A stretch of DNA of 64,000 nt from Kribbella jejuensis (GTDB lineage Bacteria > Actinomycetota > Actinomycetes > Propionibacteriales > Kribbellaceae). Positions 17,074-26,145 of this stretch are shown piece after piece; the first letter of the stretch is position 1; every line of letters starts with the position of its first letter. The stretch is taken from NCBI RefSeq assembly GCF_006715085.1, contig NZ_VFMM01000001.1:2232001-2296000 (forward strand), read 5' to 3'. The notes beneath the pieces are model-generated. The model saw only the letters and a list, made by a program, of their open reading frames with translations. It had not been told where the DNA came from and made no database searches. The position numbers were made by a program, and so were the translations under genes.

Positions 17074-17679
17074 TTAGGGGACCGGCAGCCCGGCTTCGAT
17101 CTGGTCGAGTGCCGACGAGAGCAGCTCGGCGACCGATCGCGGTGGATCGGCCCGCATCCATTCGGCCGTCACGACCGACCGGGCGGCGCCGATCACTTCG
17201 GCGACCAGCCGCGGGTACATCCCGGACGTCCCGGTGCGCTCGGCGACGGCGGCGGCGAGCTCGTCGGCGGCCCGGGCGTACGCGCGCACGATCGCGCCCT
17301 GTAGTGCGGGCTCGGTCATCATCAACCGGATGCCCGCGATCCACTTGTCGTCCGGCGGCCGCCGCTCGGCGTGGCCCTCCTCGCCGAGGGCGAAGTGCTT
17401 CTCGACCGCCGCGCGGATCGCCACCCACAACGGCTCCTCCGCCGGACGGGCCCGGAGCTCCTCGGCGATCCGCAGGCTGCGATCCACCTCGCGCGCGGCG
17501 ATCGCGTCCGCCTTGCTGTCGAAGTAGTTGCGGAACGTCCGCAGCGAGACCCCGGCTTCGGCGGCGATGTCCTCGATCCGCACGTTGCCGTACCCGCGCT
17601 CGACGGCGAGCCGGACCGCCGCCCAGCTCAACGCGATCCGCGTCTCCTGCTTCTTCCGCTCCCGCAACCCATCGGCCAT
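17074..17679 (-). CDS. TetR family repressor
   Basis: 201 residues from ATG 17679. The N-terminal HTH is clear (VRIEDIAAEAGVSLRTFRNYFDSKADAIAARE). The rest is a helical ligand domain of the type often next to flavin monooxygenases. The palindromic operator lies 20 bases upstream of the start, so it should be autoregulatory and repress the monooxygenase co-transcribed behind it. Confidence 0.9.
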   Translation of the reverse strand: MADGLRERKKQETRIALSWAAVRLAVERGYGNVRIEDIAAEAGVSLRTFRNYFDSKADAIAAREVDRSLRIAEELRARPAEEPLWVAIRAAVEKHFALGEEGHAERRPPDDKWIAGIRLMMTEPALQGAIVRAYARAADELAAAVAERTGTSGMYPRLVAEVIGAARSVVTAEWMRADPPRSVAELLSSALDQIEAGLPVP

Positions 17680-17698
17680 GTCCCGACCGTAGCCGAAC

Positions 17699-17730
17699 TT
17701 GCCTAAAAAGCAAAGATGCCTTTTAGGCAA
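17699..17730. promoter_or_regulatory. Perfect TetR operator palindrome
   Basis: TTGCCTAAAA (17699-17708) and TTTTAGGCAA (17721-17730) are exact 10-bp arms around a 12-base spacer. Each half also contains a near-palindrome, GCCTAAAAAGC and GCCTTTTAGGC, so two dimers could bind. It sits between the TetR gene and the divergent TerC gene. Confidence 0.75.
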
Positions 17731-17780
17731 ATTTCCTCCAGGTGGGCAGGCCGCGCGGCCGGCCGTGGTTGGGTAAGCAC

Positions 17781-18989
17781 ATGACGGTGTCCCCGCTGGT
17801 CTGGGTGCTGACGCTGCTGGCGATCGCCGGCCTGCTGTTGTTCGACTACTTCTTCCACGTCCGCTCGGCACACGTGCCGACGCTGCGCGAGGCCGCGGTC
17901 TGGTCCGCGGTGTACGTCGGGATCGCGATCCTGTTCGGGCTCGGGACGCTGGTCCTCGGCGGGACCCAGATGGGCTCGGAGTACTTCGCCGGGTACATCA
18001 CCGAGAAGGCGCTGTCGGTCGACAACCTGTTCGTGTTCCTGATCATCATGACCGGCTTCCGGGTGCCCCGGGAGAACCAGCAGAAGGTGCTGCTGGTCGG
18101 AATCGTGGTCAGCCTGATCGCCCGGGCCGCGTTCATCTTCGTCGGATCCGCGTTGCTGCACACGTTTTCCTGGGTGTTCTACCTGTTCGGGATCGCGCTG
18201 CTGCTGACCGCGGGCAACATGCTCAAGCCGGAGACCGAGGAGTCGCATCAGGCGCAGAACGTGGTCGTCCGGCTGGCCCGCCGGCTGTTCCGCACCTCGG
18301 AGGACTACGACGGCGACCGGCTGACGACCCGGGTCGACGGGCGCCGGATGCTGACCCCGATGTTGCTGGTGATGGTCGCGATCGGCGCCACCGACCTGAT
18401 GTTCGCGCTGGACTCGATCCCGGCGATCTTCGGCCTGACCCAGAACGTGTACGTCGTGTTCACCGCGACCGCGTTCAGCCTGCTCGGTCTGCGGCAACTG
18501 TTCTTCCTGCTCGACGGACTGCTCGACCGGCTGATCTACCTCTCGTTCGGGCTGGCCGCGATCCTGGTCTTCATCGGCGCGAAGCTGATCCTGCACGCGC
18601 TGCACGAGAACAACCTGCCGTTCGTGAACGGCGGCGACCACGTCGAGGTCGCCGAGATCAGTACCGGACTCTCGCTCGCGGTGATCCTGGTCGTCCTGCT
18701 GATCACGATCTTCGCCTCGTTGTTCAGCACCCGCGGGCGGACCCAGACCGCGATGGCGCACATCCGCCGGGACGCCACGGCGTACCTCGACCCCGAATAC
18801 ACCGACGACCCGGCGGAGCGGGAGCGCGTCTTCCAGCGGCTACTGCGGGCCCGCGACCACATCACCGCCCTCGGCCCGAAGGCCAAGCAGCACGTGCTGA
18901 ACGAGGAGGAACTGATGGCCCTCTGCCGCCAGGTCGGCGAGGCCCACGCCACCGCCCACGCCGACCATGTGATCCGCCCCAGCCTCTGA
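17781..18989 (+). CDS. TerC family integral membrane protein
   Basis: 402 residues from ATG 17781. Eight or so membrane helices, with the family motifs EKALSVDNLFVFLIIM and ATDLMFALDSIPAIFGLT, whose acidic residues are thought to bind a metal such as Mn2+. A charged C-terminal tail (about 320-402) is cytoplasmic. TerC proteins are linked to tellurite resistance and to metal loading of exported proteins. The operator at 17699-17730 lies upstream, so TetR control of this gene is possible too. It ends 4 bases from the convergent arabinoside operon. Confidence 0.93.
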   Translation: MTVSPLVWVLTLLAIAGLLLFDYFFHVRSAHVPTLREAAVWSAVYVGIAILFGLGTLVLGGTQMGSEYFAGYITEKALSVDNLFVFLIIMTGFRVPRENQQKVLLVGIVVSLIARAAFIFVGSALLHTFSWVFYLFGIALLLTAGNMLKPETEESHQAQNVVVRLARRLFRTSEDYDGDRLTTRVDGRRMLTPMLLVMVAIGATDLMFALDSIPAIFGLTQNVYVVFTATAFSLLGLRQLFFLLDGLLDRLIYLSFGLAAILVFIGAKLILHALHENNLPFVNGGDHVEVAEISTGLSLAVILVVLLITIFASLFSTRGRTQTAMAHIRRDATAYLDPEYTDDPAERERVFQRLLRARDHITALGPKAKQHVLNEEELMALCRQVGEAHATAHADHVIRPSL

Positions 18990-18993
18990 GGAC

Positions 18994-19824
18994 CTAGCCT
19001 TTGACAGCTCCCGACGCGAGCCCGGAGACATAGAACCGCTGCAGGCCGACGTACAGCACCACGCACGGGATCATCGCGATCACCGATCCGGCCACCAGCG
19101 AGCCGAAGTTGATCTCGCCGTACGCCCCGGCCTGTACGTTCACCAGCGCGACCGGCAGCGTGTACAGCTTCTCCTTGGTCAGGAACGTCAGCGCCCCGAG
19201 GAACTCGGTCCACGCCGCGAGGAACGCGTACAGCGCGACGGTCGCGGCGCCCGGCGTGATCAACGGACGGAGCACCGAGCCGAGCATCCGCAACGTCCCG
19301 CAGCCGTCGACGTGCGCGGAGTCCTCGAGCTCCACGGGTACCGAGGAGAACGAGTTCCGCATCACGAAGACGCCGAACGGCAGGTTCACCGTGGTGTAGA
19401 ACAGCACCAGCCCGAGCGGGCTGTCCGTCAGCCGCAGGACGTTCAGCTCCAGGTACAGCGGCGTCAGGATCGCCTGGAACGGGATCATCATCGAGACCAC
19501 CACGAGCGCGAACAGCAGCGGCCCGGTGCGGAACCGGAACCGCGCGAACCCGTAGCCGGCAAGGGTGGCCAGCAACGTCGTCAGTACGGCGGTGCTCAAG
19601 GCGACGATCAGACTGTTGCCGACGGCCCGGATCAGGTTCCCGGGTCCCTCGATCAGCGTCCGGAAGTTGTCCCAGGTGAGGTGGAAGAAGGTCGAGGCGT
19701 TCGGCGCCGCGACGATCACGTCGTTCGGCTGCACCGACCGGAACAGTGCCCACAGCAACGGTACGGCGAAGACCAGGAACGCCCCACCACCACCGATCAG
19801 GTAAAACGTGTTCTTGAGTCGCAT
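18994..19824 (-). CDS. Carbohydrate ABC transporter permease (MalG type)
   Basis: 276 residues from ATG 19824, two bases after the MalF-type stop. Six membrane segments and the EAA loop (VELEDSAHVDGCGTLRMLGSVLRPLITPG) identify the CUT1 MalG family. It is the last gene of the GH127 operon, and pairs with the gene before it to import an oligosaccharide. Confidence 0.92.
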   Translation of the reverse strand: MRLKNTFYLIGGGGAFLVFAVPLLWALFRSVQPNDVIVAAPNASTFFHLTWDNFRTLIEGPGNLIRAVGNSLIVALSTAVLTTLLATLAGYGFARFRFRTGPLLFALVVVSMMIPFQAILTPLYLELNVLRLTDSPLGLVLFYTTVNLPFGVFVMRNSFSSVPVELEDSAHVDGCGTLRMLGSVLRPLITPGAATVALYAFLAAWTEFLGALTFLTKEKLYTLPVALVNVQAGAYGEINFGSLVAGSVIAMIPCVVLYVGLQRFYVSGLASGAVKG

Positions 19825-19826
19825 CG

Positions 19827-20768
19827 TCAGTCCTTCTCCCGGAGCAGGCGGAACTGGGCCGCGGTGACCAGGCCGACCACGATCACCAGCACGATCGACA
19901 GCGCGGTCGCGGCGCCGAGCTGCAGCTGGACGAACGCACGGTTGTAGATGTACTGGACGACCGTCGTGGTGTCCGTCCCGGGGCCGCCGCGGGTGAGGAT
20001 GTAGAACTGCGAGAACGCGAGCAGCGAACCGATGACCGAGATGATCACCGCCATCGCGATCGTCCGGCGCAGGATCGGGATGGTGATCTCGCGTTCCTGC
20101 TTCCACCAGCCGGCCCCGTCCAGCTCGGCGGATTCGTAGAACTCCCGCGGGATGGCCTGCATACCGGCCATCAGCAGCATCATCGTCAGCCCGCTGACCG
20201 CCCACACGACGAGGACGCAGATCAGTCCGGTGGCGAGCGGCCCGCTCACCAGCCAGGCGGTCGAGCCGTCGGTGATGCCGAGGGCCTTGAGGACGATGTT
20301 GATGATTCCGCTGTCCGGTTGCGCCTCCAGGACCGTGACGAAGCTCAGCGTGGACAGCCCGACCACGAACGGCAGGAAGAACACCGTCCGCAACATCGTC
20401 GACCCCCGGCGTTTCCGCCGGACCAGCACCGCGAGCGCGTAGCCGAGCACCAGGATCGGCCCGGTCACGATGACCGTGTAGAGCAGCGTGTAGAGGACGG
20501 ACTTGGCGAACGCCGCGTCGGAGACGATCGCGGTGTAGTTCTTCAGCCCGCTGAACTTCACCGTGCCGATCAACGGCCAGTTCGTCAGCGAGATCACCAG
20601 CGCGAACACCAGCGGCACCAGGACGAAGACGCCGACGAACAGTACGGCGGGCGTGACCAGCAGCAGCCCGGTCCGGGAGGGGTGCGTGAGCGAGCCGCGG
20701 CCGATCCGGCGCGGCGGGGACCCGGCGTTCTTCGCGAGCCGGGTCCGCACTTCGAGGCCGGTACTCAT
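19827..20768 (-). CDS. Carbohydrate ABC transporter permease (MalF type)
   Basis: 313 residues; ATG 20768 overlaps the binding-protein stop (ATGA). After a basic N-terminus there are six membrane helices and the EAA loop EFYESAELDGAGWWKQEREITIPILRR. A CUT1 family MalF homologue. No ATPase gene is in the operon, which is usual for CUT1 systems that share a common MsiK-like ATPase encoded elsewhere. Confidence 0.92.
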   Translation of the reverse strand: MSTGLEVRTRLAKNAGSPPRRIGRGSLTHPSRTGLLLVTPAVLFVGVFVLVPLVFALVISLTNWPLIGTVKFSGLKNYTAIVSDAAFAKSVLYTLLYTVIVTGPILVLGYALAVLVRRKRRGSTMLRTVFFLPFVVGLSTLSFVTVLEAQPDSGIINIVLKALGITDGSTAWLVSGPLATGLICVLVVWAVSGLTMMLLMAGMQAIPREFYESAELDGAGWWKQEREITIPILRRTIAMAVIISVIGSLLAFSQFYILTRGGPGTDTTTVVQYIYNRAFVQLQLGAATALSIVLVIVVGLVTAAQFRLLREKD

Positions 20769-22075
20769 GCCTGCCCCTGGCGGAGAATGCGGTCGTAGTT
20801 CTGTTGGGCTTCCTTCATGGCGGCCTCCAGCTCGCCGTCGAACACTGCGCGGCGGAACATCTGCAGCCACGGCCCGTCCGGCTGGTTGTAGAGGAGGTTG
20901 TAGGACAGCGTTGTCGGCGCGTACCCGTGCTGAATCTGCTCCAGCGGCAGCGTCGCCAATGGGTATTTCTTCGCAAACTCCGCGGTCCGCGCGTCCGACC
21001 GGACCGGCGTGTAACCGCCGGCCGGCAGATCGATCTGCTGCGGCAGGTCGAGCGCGAACCGGACGAACTCCCAAGCACCGGAGGCGTTGCGCGCACCGCG
21101 CGGGATGCACATGTTGTCGCCGCCGTCGAAGAACGCCGAGCCCCCGTCGGGCCCGGACAGCAGCCGGGGCGTCACCTTCCGGTGGAACGCCGGATCCGAG
21201 GCGGAAACGACCACGCTGTAGTTGGACGGAAAGATTCCGATCTTCCCGGCGCGGAAATCGCTGCCCCATCGCGAGGCGTCGTCGGAGAAGTTCGCCCGCG
21301 GCACGAGTCCCTCGACCCACAGCTGCCGGTGCAGCTCGAGCATCTGCCGGACGACGTCGTTGCCGACGATGTGCCCGGACTGACTGCCGACCGGCCCTTG
21401 GATCAGATCCGTGTCCGCGGCCCAGACCATCGGCTGGACCACGAACCCGAGCGCACCCGGACTGTTCGCCGGGAAGCTCCAGGCATAGATGTCGTCGCCG
21501 AGTTTGCGGAGTTTCCGCGCCGCGGCGAGCAGGTTGTCGAAGGACTTGATCGCCTCGTCCGGATCGACGTCCGCCCGGTCGCACAGCTCGGTGTTGAACC
21601 AGAACATCGAGTTGTCCGCCAGGTACGGAACGCCGTACACGCGCTTGTCCTTGGTCGCCAGCCGGAGGTGACCCGGACTGAGCCGGTCCCGGAAATCCAG
21701 CGCGGCCAGCGGTTCGGTCAGGTCGGTGAACGCGTCGCGGTAGATGAACAGCATCGAGTTGATGTCGTCGATGTCGACCAGGTCCGGCACACTGCGGCCG
21801 CGGATCGCGGTCGCCAGCTTGGTCACGTACTGCGCGTCCAGCACCGGTGTCAGCTCGACGGTGAGCCGGTCCTGGGACGCGTTGAACTTCTTCACCAGGT
21901 CGGTCAGACCGCTCTGCGTCGCCGCCCGGCACCAGACCTGCACGGTGCCGGTCGCGTCCTGCCCGAAACCCGCCGCCTGGACGTCGGGTTCGGGCAGCAC
22001 CGAACTGCAGCTGGACGCGAAGCCGGCCGTGGTCACCGCGGCTCCGAGGCCGAGAAACTTCCGCCGGGTGAGCAT
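20765..22075 (-). CDS. Sugar ABC transporter substrate-binding lipoprotein
   Basis: 436 residues from ATG 22075. The N-terminus has a twin Arg (RRKFLGLGAA) and a lipobox ending in Cys at about residue 23 (FASSC), so export may be by the Tat route followed by lipidation. The body is a family 1 solute-binding protein (WCRAATQSGLTDLVKKFNASQ, GVPYLADNSMFWFNTELC). It begins two bases after the GH127 stop. The ligand is probably an arabinose-containing oligosaccharide. Confidence 0.9.
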   Translation of the reverse strand: MLTRRKFLGLGAAVTTAGFASSCSSVLPEPDVQAAGFGQDATGTVQVWCRAATQSGLTDLVKKFNASQDRLTVELTPVLDAQYVTKLATAIRGRSVPDLVDIDDINSMLFIYRDAFTDLTEPLAALDFRDRLSPGHLRLATKDKRVYGVPYLADNSMFWFNTELCDRADVDPDEAIKSFDNLLAAARKLRKLGDDIYAWSFPANSPGALGFVVQPMVWAADTDLIQGPVGSQSGHIVGNDVVRQMLELHRQLWVEGLVPRANFSDDASRWGSDFRAGKIGIFPSNYSVVVSASDPAFHRKVTPRLLSGPDGGSAFFDGGDNMCIPRGARNASGAWEFVRFALDLPQQIDLPAGGYTPVRSDARTAEFAKKYPLATLPLEQIQHGYAPTTLSYNLLYNQPDGPWLQMFRRAVFDGELEAAMKEAQQNYDRILRQGQA

Positions 22076-22077
22076 CC

Positions 22078-23910
22078 CTAGACCCGCGGCAGCCAGACGC
22101 GCATGGCACCGATCTCCCGGTTGGCCCACGCGTAGTACGGCACCGCCACCACCTCGACCTCCTCGCCGACGGAGTCACCCGCCTCAGGCACGAACGACCA
22201 ACCCGGCCGATGGCCCGTTCCGGCACGTCCCTGGGCTCTCAGTACGGTCACGCCGTCCAGCAGCTCCGAGGCTTCCGCGATAGGGGCTCCGGGCAACAGA
22301 TGCAGGTCGTCGACGTTCGCCGCGTTGTCCTCCTGCTCCACGGCGTACACCAGCGGACCGCGTTCCAGTGCGACACACCCCCGCACAGCGTCGATCCGCG
22401 GGTCGGCGCCCACGACGCGCGGAGTCAGCGGCAGGACCAGTTCGATCTCGGTCCCCTCCGCTCGGGCATAGCCACCCGCGTCCACGCGATGTCCGTTGAC
22501 GGTCGCACCGTCGGCCCACCCCGGAATGCGGAGTTCGACAGCGGTCGGCGCAGACGCCGTGATGTGGACGGTGCCGTCCCACGGGTACGCCGTCTCCACC
22601 GTCAGCTCCACGTCACCGGACTTGATCACGCCGTCGGCGTACTGGTGGAGCTGGATCGCGTCGTCGGTGCTCGTGGCCAGGTAGGTGTCGAGGCTGGCGA
22701 GCGTACGCATGATGTTCGGCGGGCAGCACGCGCAGTCGAACCAGCCGCGCCGCCCGTGCGCCGGGCTCCGGCCGTTGTCGGCGTGCGCCGCGCCGCGCAA
22801 CTGCAGCGGGTTGACGTAGAAGTATTCCGTTCCGGACAGCGAGACCCCGGCCAGGAAGCCGTTGTACAGCATCCGCTCGATGGCATCGCCGTACTTCGCC
22901 TCACCGGTCGCCAGCAGCATCCGCCAGGCCCATTGGATGCCACCGATCGCGGCACAGGTTTCGGCGTACGCGCGGTCCGCCGGCAACTCGTACTCGTCGC
23001 CGAAGGCCTCGCCCTCCCAGCGTGCACCCAGCCCGCCGGTGATGTACGTCTTGGTGGACCACATGTGGTCGAATTGCACCTTCAGCGCGTCGAGCAGCGC
23101 GGTGTCGTCGGTTTCCAGCGCGACATCGGCGGCGCCGGCGGCCAGGTAGACCGCACGGACCGAGTGCCCCTCGACCGTGGTCGCCTCGCGGACCGGGACG
23201 CGGTCGGAGAAGTACGCCGGCGCGTGCCCGTGCCGCTCGATGATCCCGTGCCCGCGGGCGTCGACGAACCACTTCGCGAGCTCCAGGTACGTCTCCGTAC
23301 CGGTTTCCCGGTACAGCTCGACGAGCGCCATCTCGATCACCGGATGGCCGTCGATGTCGACCGTCTTCCCGTCGCCGAAGGTCGCGTACAGATGGTCGGC
23401 GAGCTTGATCGCCACGTCGAGCAGCTCGCGCTCACCGGTACAGCGGACGGTCGCGACGGCGGCCTGGATCAGGTGGCCGGCGCAGTAGTGCTCGTGGCTC
23501 CAGACGAGTTGCTGGTAGCGGCCCTCGTCGCCGTACCGGAGCTGGACGACCGAGTCGAGGTAGCCGTCCTCGCGCTGCGCGGCCGCGACCACCGCGGTCA
23601 ACTCGCGGATCCGCCGCAGCAGGTCGTCGTCGGGGTTGCGGCCGTACTCCCAGGCGGCAGCCTCGAGCCACTTGTAGACGTCGGAATCGGCGAACACCGG
23701 GCCGATCGCCTCGCCTTCGCCGATCCCGGCGGTGAGCCGGAGGTTGTGCAGGTTGCCGGCCTTCTCCAGCTGGTCCTGGCCGCTGGGAATCGCGGCGGCG
23801 CCGTTCCGCGCCTGCCGGGGGGCCCAGAAACCGCCGGTGATGCTGACCTGACCGAGTCCGAGGGGGTGCCGGCGGCCCTTGGTGGTGGCGGCCGGGCTGC
23901 GAGAGGTCAT
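22078..23910 (-). CDS. Glycoside hydrolase family 127 beta-L-arabinofuranosidase
   Basis: 610 residues; ATG 23910 with AGGAG upstream. It starts SITGGFWAPRQ, typical of the family. The zinc/cysteine active site known from HypBA1 is conserved: E317 and C319 in AETCA, and C395-C396 in DCACCPPN; one of the paired Cys is the nucleophile. The 76-residue spacing between C319 and C395 is close to the family's 77. There is no signal peptide, so it acts in the cytoplasm on oligosaccharides brought in by the ABC importer encoded behind it. Confidence 0.93.
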   Translation of the reverse strand: MTSRSPAATTKGRRHPLGLGQVSITGGFWAPRQARNGAAAIPSGQDQLEKAGNLHNLRLTAGIGEGEAIGPVFADSDVYKWLEAAAWEYGRNPDDDLLRRIRELTAVVAAAQREDGYLDSVVQLRYGDEGRYQQLVWSHEHYCAGHLIQAAVATVRCTGERELLDVAIKLADHLYATFGDGKTVDIDGHPVIEMALVELYRETGTETYLELAKWFVDARGHGIIERHGHAPAYFSDRVPVREATTVEGHSVRAVYLAAGAADVALETDDTALLDALKVQFDHMWSTKTYITGGLGARWEGEAFGDEYELPADRAYAETCAAIGGIQWAWRMLLATGEAKYGDAIERMLYNGFLAGVSLSGTEYFYVNPLQLRGAAHADNGRSPAHGRRGWFDCACCPPNIMRTLASLDTYLATSTDDAIQLHQYADGVIKSGDVELTVETAYPWDGTVHITASAPTAVELRIPGWADGATVNGHRVDAGGYARAEGTEIELVLPLTPRVVGADPRIDAVRGCVALERGPLVYAVEQEDNAANVDDLHLLPGAPIAEASELLDGVTVLRAQGRAGTGHRPGWSFVPEAGDSVGEEVEVVAVPYYAWANREIGAMRVWLPRV

Positions 23911-23927
23911 AGGGCGCTGTCTCCTGA

Positions 23928-23960
23928 GTTTAGGAAAATACGGCACACGTTTTCCTAAAC
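23928..23960. promoter_or_regulatory. 33-bp perfect palindrome upstream of the arabinoside operon
   Basis: GTTTAGGAAAA (23928-23938) and TTTTCCTAAAC (23950-23960) are exact 11-base arms around an 11-base spacer, giving half-sites two helical turns apart. It is 18 bases upstream of the GH127 start and surely an operator. No LacI, ROK or AraC gene lies next to the operon. Confidence 0.75.
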
Positions 23961-24103
23961 GAAGGTAAGGACCAGCGAGCTCCAGGTCAAGCCCTACTTC
24001 GGGCCCCTGGACAACTTCCGAGCCGACCGAGCTGCTCTTCGCGGAAATTATGGAAAGGAGTTGCCTCGCAACTGCATCGAGCCGCTTCTCGTAAGGTGAG
24101 GCC

Positions 24104-24904
24104 GTGCAACGGATCTCGTCGCGGAATGCCCGGTTCCAGGTGTGGCAGGCCTCGCTGACCAACCGGACCAAGCGGCAGCGGTCCGGCGAGTTCCTGGTCC
24201 AGGGCGTCCGGCCGATTTCGGTTGCCGTGGACAACGGTTGGCCGGTGCGGACGGTGATTCAGGATGCCTCGCGGCCGTTGTCCCGCTGGGCATCGGAGCT
24301 GCTGCGGCGGCTGCCGCACGTCGAGCGGGTGGCGATGGCGCCCGAACTGCTCGCCGAGCTCGGCGAGAAGGAGGACCCGGAGCTGATCGCCGTCCTCGAG
24401 CTGCCGCCCGACGACCTGGATCGCATCCCGGTGGGACCGGACTTTCTCGGTGTGGTGTTCGACCGGCCGACCGGGCCCGGGAACATCGGGTCGATCATCC
24501 GGTCCGCCGACGCGTTCGGCGCCGACGGGGTGATCGTGACCGGGCATGCCGCCGATGTCTACGACCCGAAGGCGGTCCGCGCGACGACCGGGTCGCTGTT
24601 CGCGGTCCCCGCGGTCCGGATGCCGTCACATCGCGAGGTGCTCGAGTGGGTACGCCGTACGCCGGTCGTCGTGGTCGGTACCGACGAGCACGGGTCGACG
24701 AACATCTACGACTTCGACTTCACCCAGCCCGTCCTGCTGCTGATCGGCAACGAGACGGCCGGACTGAGTACGGCGTGGAAGGAAGCGGCCGATCACCTGG
24801 TGCGGATCCCGATCACCGGATCGGCCAGCTCCCTCAACGCCGCGAACGCGGCAACCGCCGCCTTGTACGAGATCTCGCGGCAGCGGTCACGCCGTGCAGA
24901 GTAG
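24104..24904 (+). CDS. TrmH/SpoU family RNA 2'-O-ribose methyltransferase
   Basis: 266 residues, GTG start. The N-terminal RNA-binding part (SSRNARFQVWQASLTNRTKRQRSGEFLVQG) is followed by a SPOUT domain from about residue 110. Motif 1 is DRPTGPGNIGSIIRSADAFG, motif 2 is LLIGNETAGLS and motif 3 is SASSLNAANAAT. The knot fold binds S-adenosylmethionine and methylates tRNA or rRNA; the exact target is not evident. It overlaps the end of the convergent methyltransferase gene by 18 bases. Confidence 0.92.
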   Translation: MQRISSRNARFQVWQASLTNRTKRQRSGEFLVQGVRPISVAVDNGWPVRTVIQDASRPLSRWASELLRRLPHVERVAMAPELLAELGEKEDPELIAVLELPPDDLDRIPVGPDFLGVVFDRPTGPGNIGSIIRSADAFGADGVIVTGHAADVYDPKAVRATTGSLFAVPAVRMPSHREVLEWVRRTPVVVVGTDEHGSTNIYDFDFTQPVLLLIGNETAGLSTAWKEAADHLVRIPITGSASSLNAANAATAALYEISRQRSRRAE

Positions 24905-25681
24905 TTCGCCGTGCAGGATCGAGATGAACGCGTCCGGTGTTTCCGTCCAGGTCCGCCAGGCTCGGGAGATCGCTTCGAGCGTTTCATCCGGTACGCCGGA
25001 CGCGCGGGCCTGATCCGCGAGCGCTGACTTGAGGATCCGATCCGCCCACATCCCGCCCCAGAAAGCGCGATCCTCCGGATTCGTGAACGACCAGGTCGAC
25101 GTGGTGACGTCCGCCTGCTCGAAGCCCGCGGCTTGCGCCCACGACAGCAGCCGGCGCCCGGCGTCCGGGTCGCCCTTGTTGGCGCGGGCCATCCGCTGGT
25201 AGAGGTCCATCCACTCGGTCAGCTCCGGTAGCTCCGGATACCAGACGAAGCCGTGGTAATCGGAGTCACGGGCCGCGACGATCCCGCCCGGCTTGCAGAC
25301 TCGGCGCATCTCGCGCAGCGCCTGGACGGGATCGGCGACGTGCTGCAGCACCTGGTGTGCGTGGACGACGTCGTACGTGTCGTCGGGCAGGTCCAGCGCG
25401 TGGACGTCACCGACCACGAACTCGACATCGGCCGTCTCGTTCTCGAAGGCCTTCCGGGTGATGTCCAGCGCGGCGGCATCGGCCTCGAGCGCGGTCGTCC
25501 GGCCGGGTGCGACCAGGCGGGCGAGGTCGGCGGTGATGGTCCCGGGACCGGCGCCGACGTCGAGCAGCGACATTCCCGGCCGCAGGTGCGGCAGCAGGTA
25601 TCCAGCCGAGTTCTCCGCGGTCCGCCAGCGGTGCGACCGCAGCACCGACTCGTGATGGCCGTGTGTGTACACGTTGTTCAT
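24887..25681 (-). CDS. Class I SAM-dependent methyltransferase
   Basis: 264 residues; ATG 25681 behind AAGGAG. It begins with a His-rich stretch (THGHHESVLRSHRWRT), then motif I LLDVGAGPGTITADLARLV, an acidic ribose-binding residue in ALEADAAAL, and YDVVHAHQVLQHVADPVQAL as motif IV. The C-terminal part (about 180-264) is typical of the small-molecule methyltransferases annotated UbiE-like. The substrate is unknown. Confidence 0.9.
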   Translation of the reverse strand: MNNVYTHGHHESVLRSHRWRTAENSAGYLLPHLRPGMSLLDVGAGPGTITADLARLVAPGRTTALEADAAALDITRKAFENETADVEFVVGDVHALDLPDDTYDVVHAHQVLQHVADPVQALREMRRVCKPGGIVAARDSDYHGFVWYPELPELTEWMDLYQRMARANKGDPDAGRRLLSWAQAAGFEQADVTTSTWSFTNPEDRAFWGGMWADRILKSALADQARASGVPDETLEAISRAWRTWTETPDAFISILHGELLCTA

Positions 25682-25848
25682 CCAAGGCTCCTTTGCCCTC
25701 GCCGACATTTCCACGCTAGCGCAGAGTCTTGCTGAATGAGACATATTGTCTCGCTATATGGGCGGAGGGACATGACCGAATATGGCCAGACCGGGGGCGG
25801 ACAACGCGCGAACCTTGACGTACTGCGAAACCGTCAAGGAGGAAAGTG

Positions 25849-26145
25849 ATGCTGGCAAAGGTGTTTCCGATCAAGCTGAAGGACGGCAACCAGGCCGCCG
25901 CGGAGGCGATCGTGCAGGAGTTCGGGCCGCGCGGACCGGGCGCCGAGGAGGGGACGCTGTCGTTTCGGGTGTACCGCGACGCGGCGACGCCCGACTACCT
26001 GTTGTTCGTCGAGCACTTCGCGGACCAGGCGGCGTACGACGCGCACACCGGGTCGGAGGCGTACCAGGAACTGATCGCGGGACGGTTCGCCGACCTGATC
26101 GTCGAGTTCGTCGAGATCGACCACGAACTGCTGGTCAGCCTGTGA
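25849..26145 (+). CDS. Antibiotic-biosynthesis monooxygenase (ABM/YgiN-like) domain protein
   Basis: 98 residues; ATG 25849 lies six bases after AGGAGG. A single ferredoxin-like ABM domain: LSFRVYRDAATPDYLLFVEHFADQAAYDAHTGSEAY, including the conserved His-Ala pattern. Such small dimeric proteins oxidise quinols or remove reactive aldehydes without a cofactor. It is joined by a GTGA overlap to the PEP-mutase-like gene, so both work in the same pathway. Confidence 0.88.
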   Translation: MLAKVFPIKLKDGNQAAAEAIVQEFGPRGPGAEEGTLSFRVYRDAATPDYLLFVEHFADQAAYDAHTGSEAYQELIAGRFADLIVEFVEIDHELLVSL

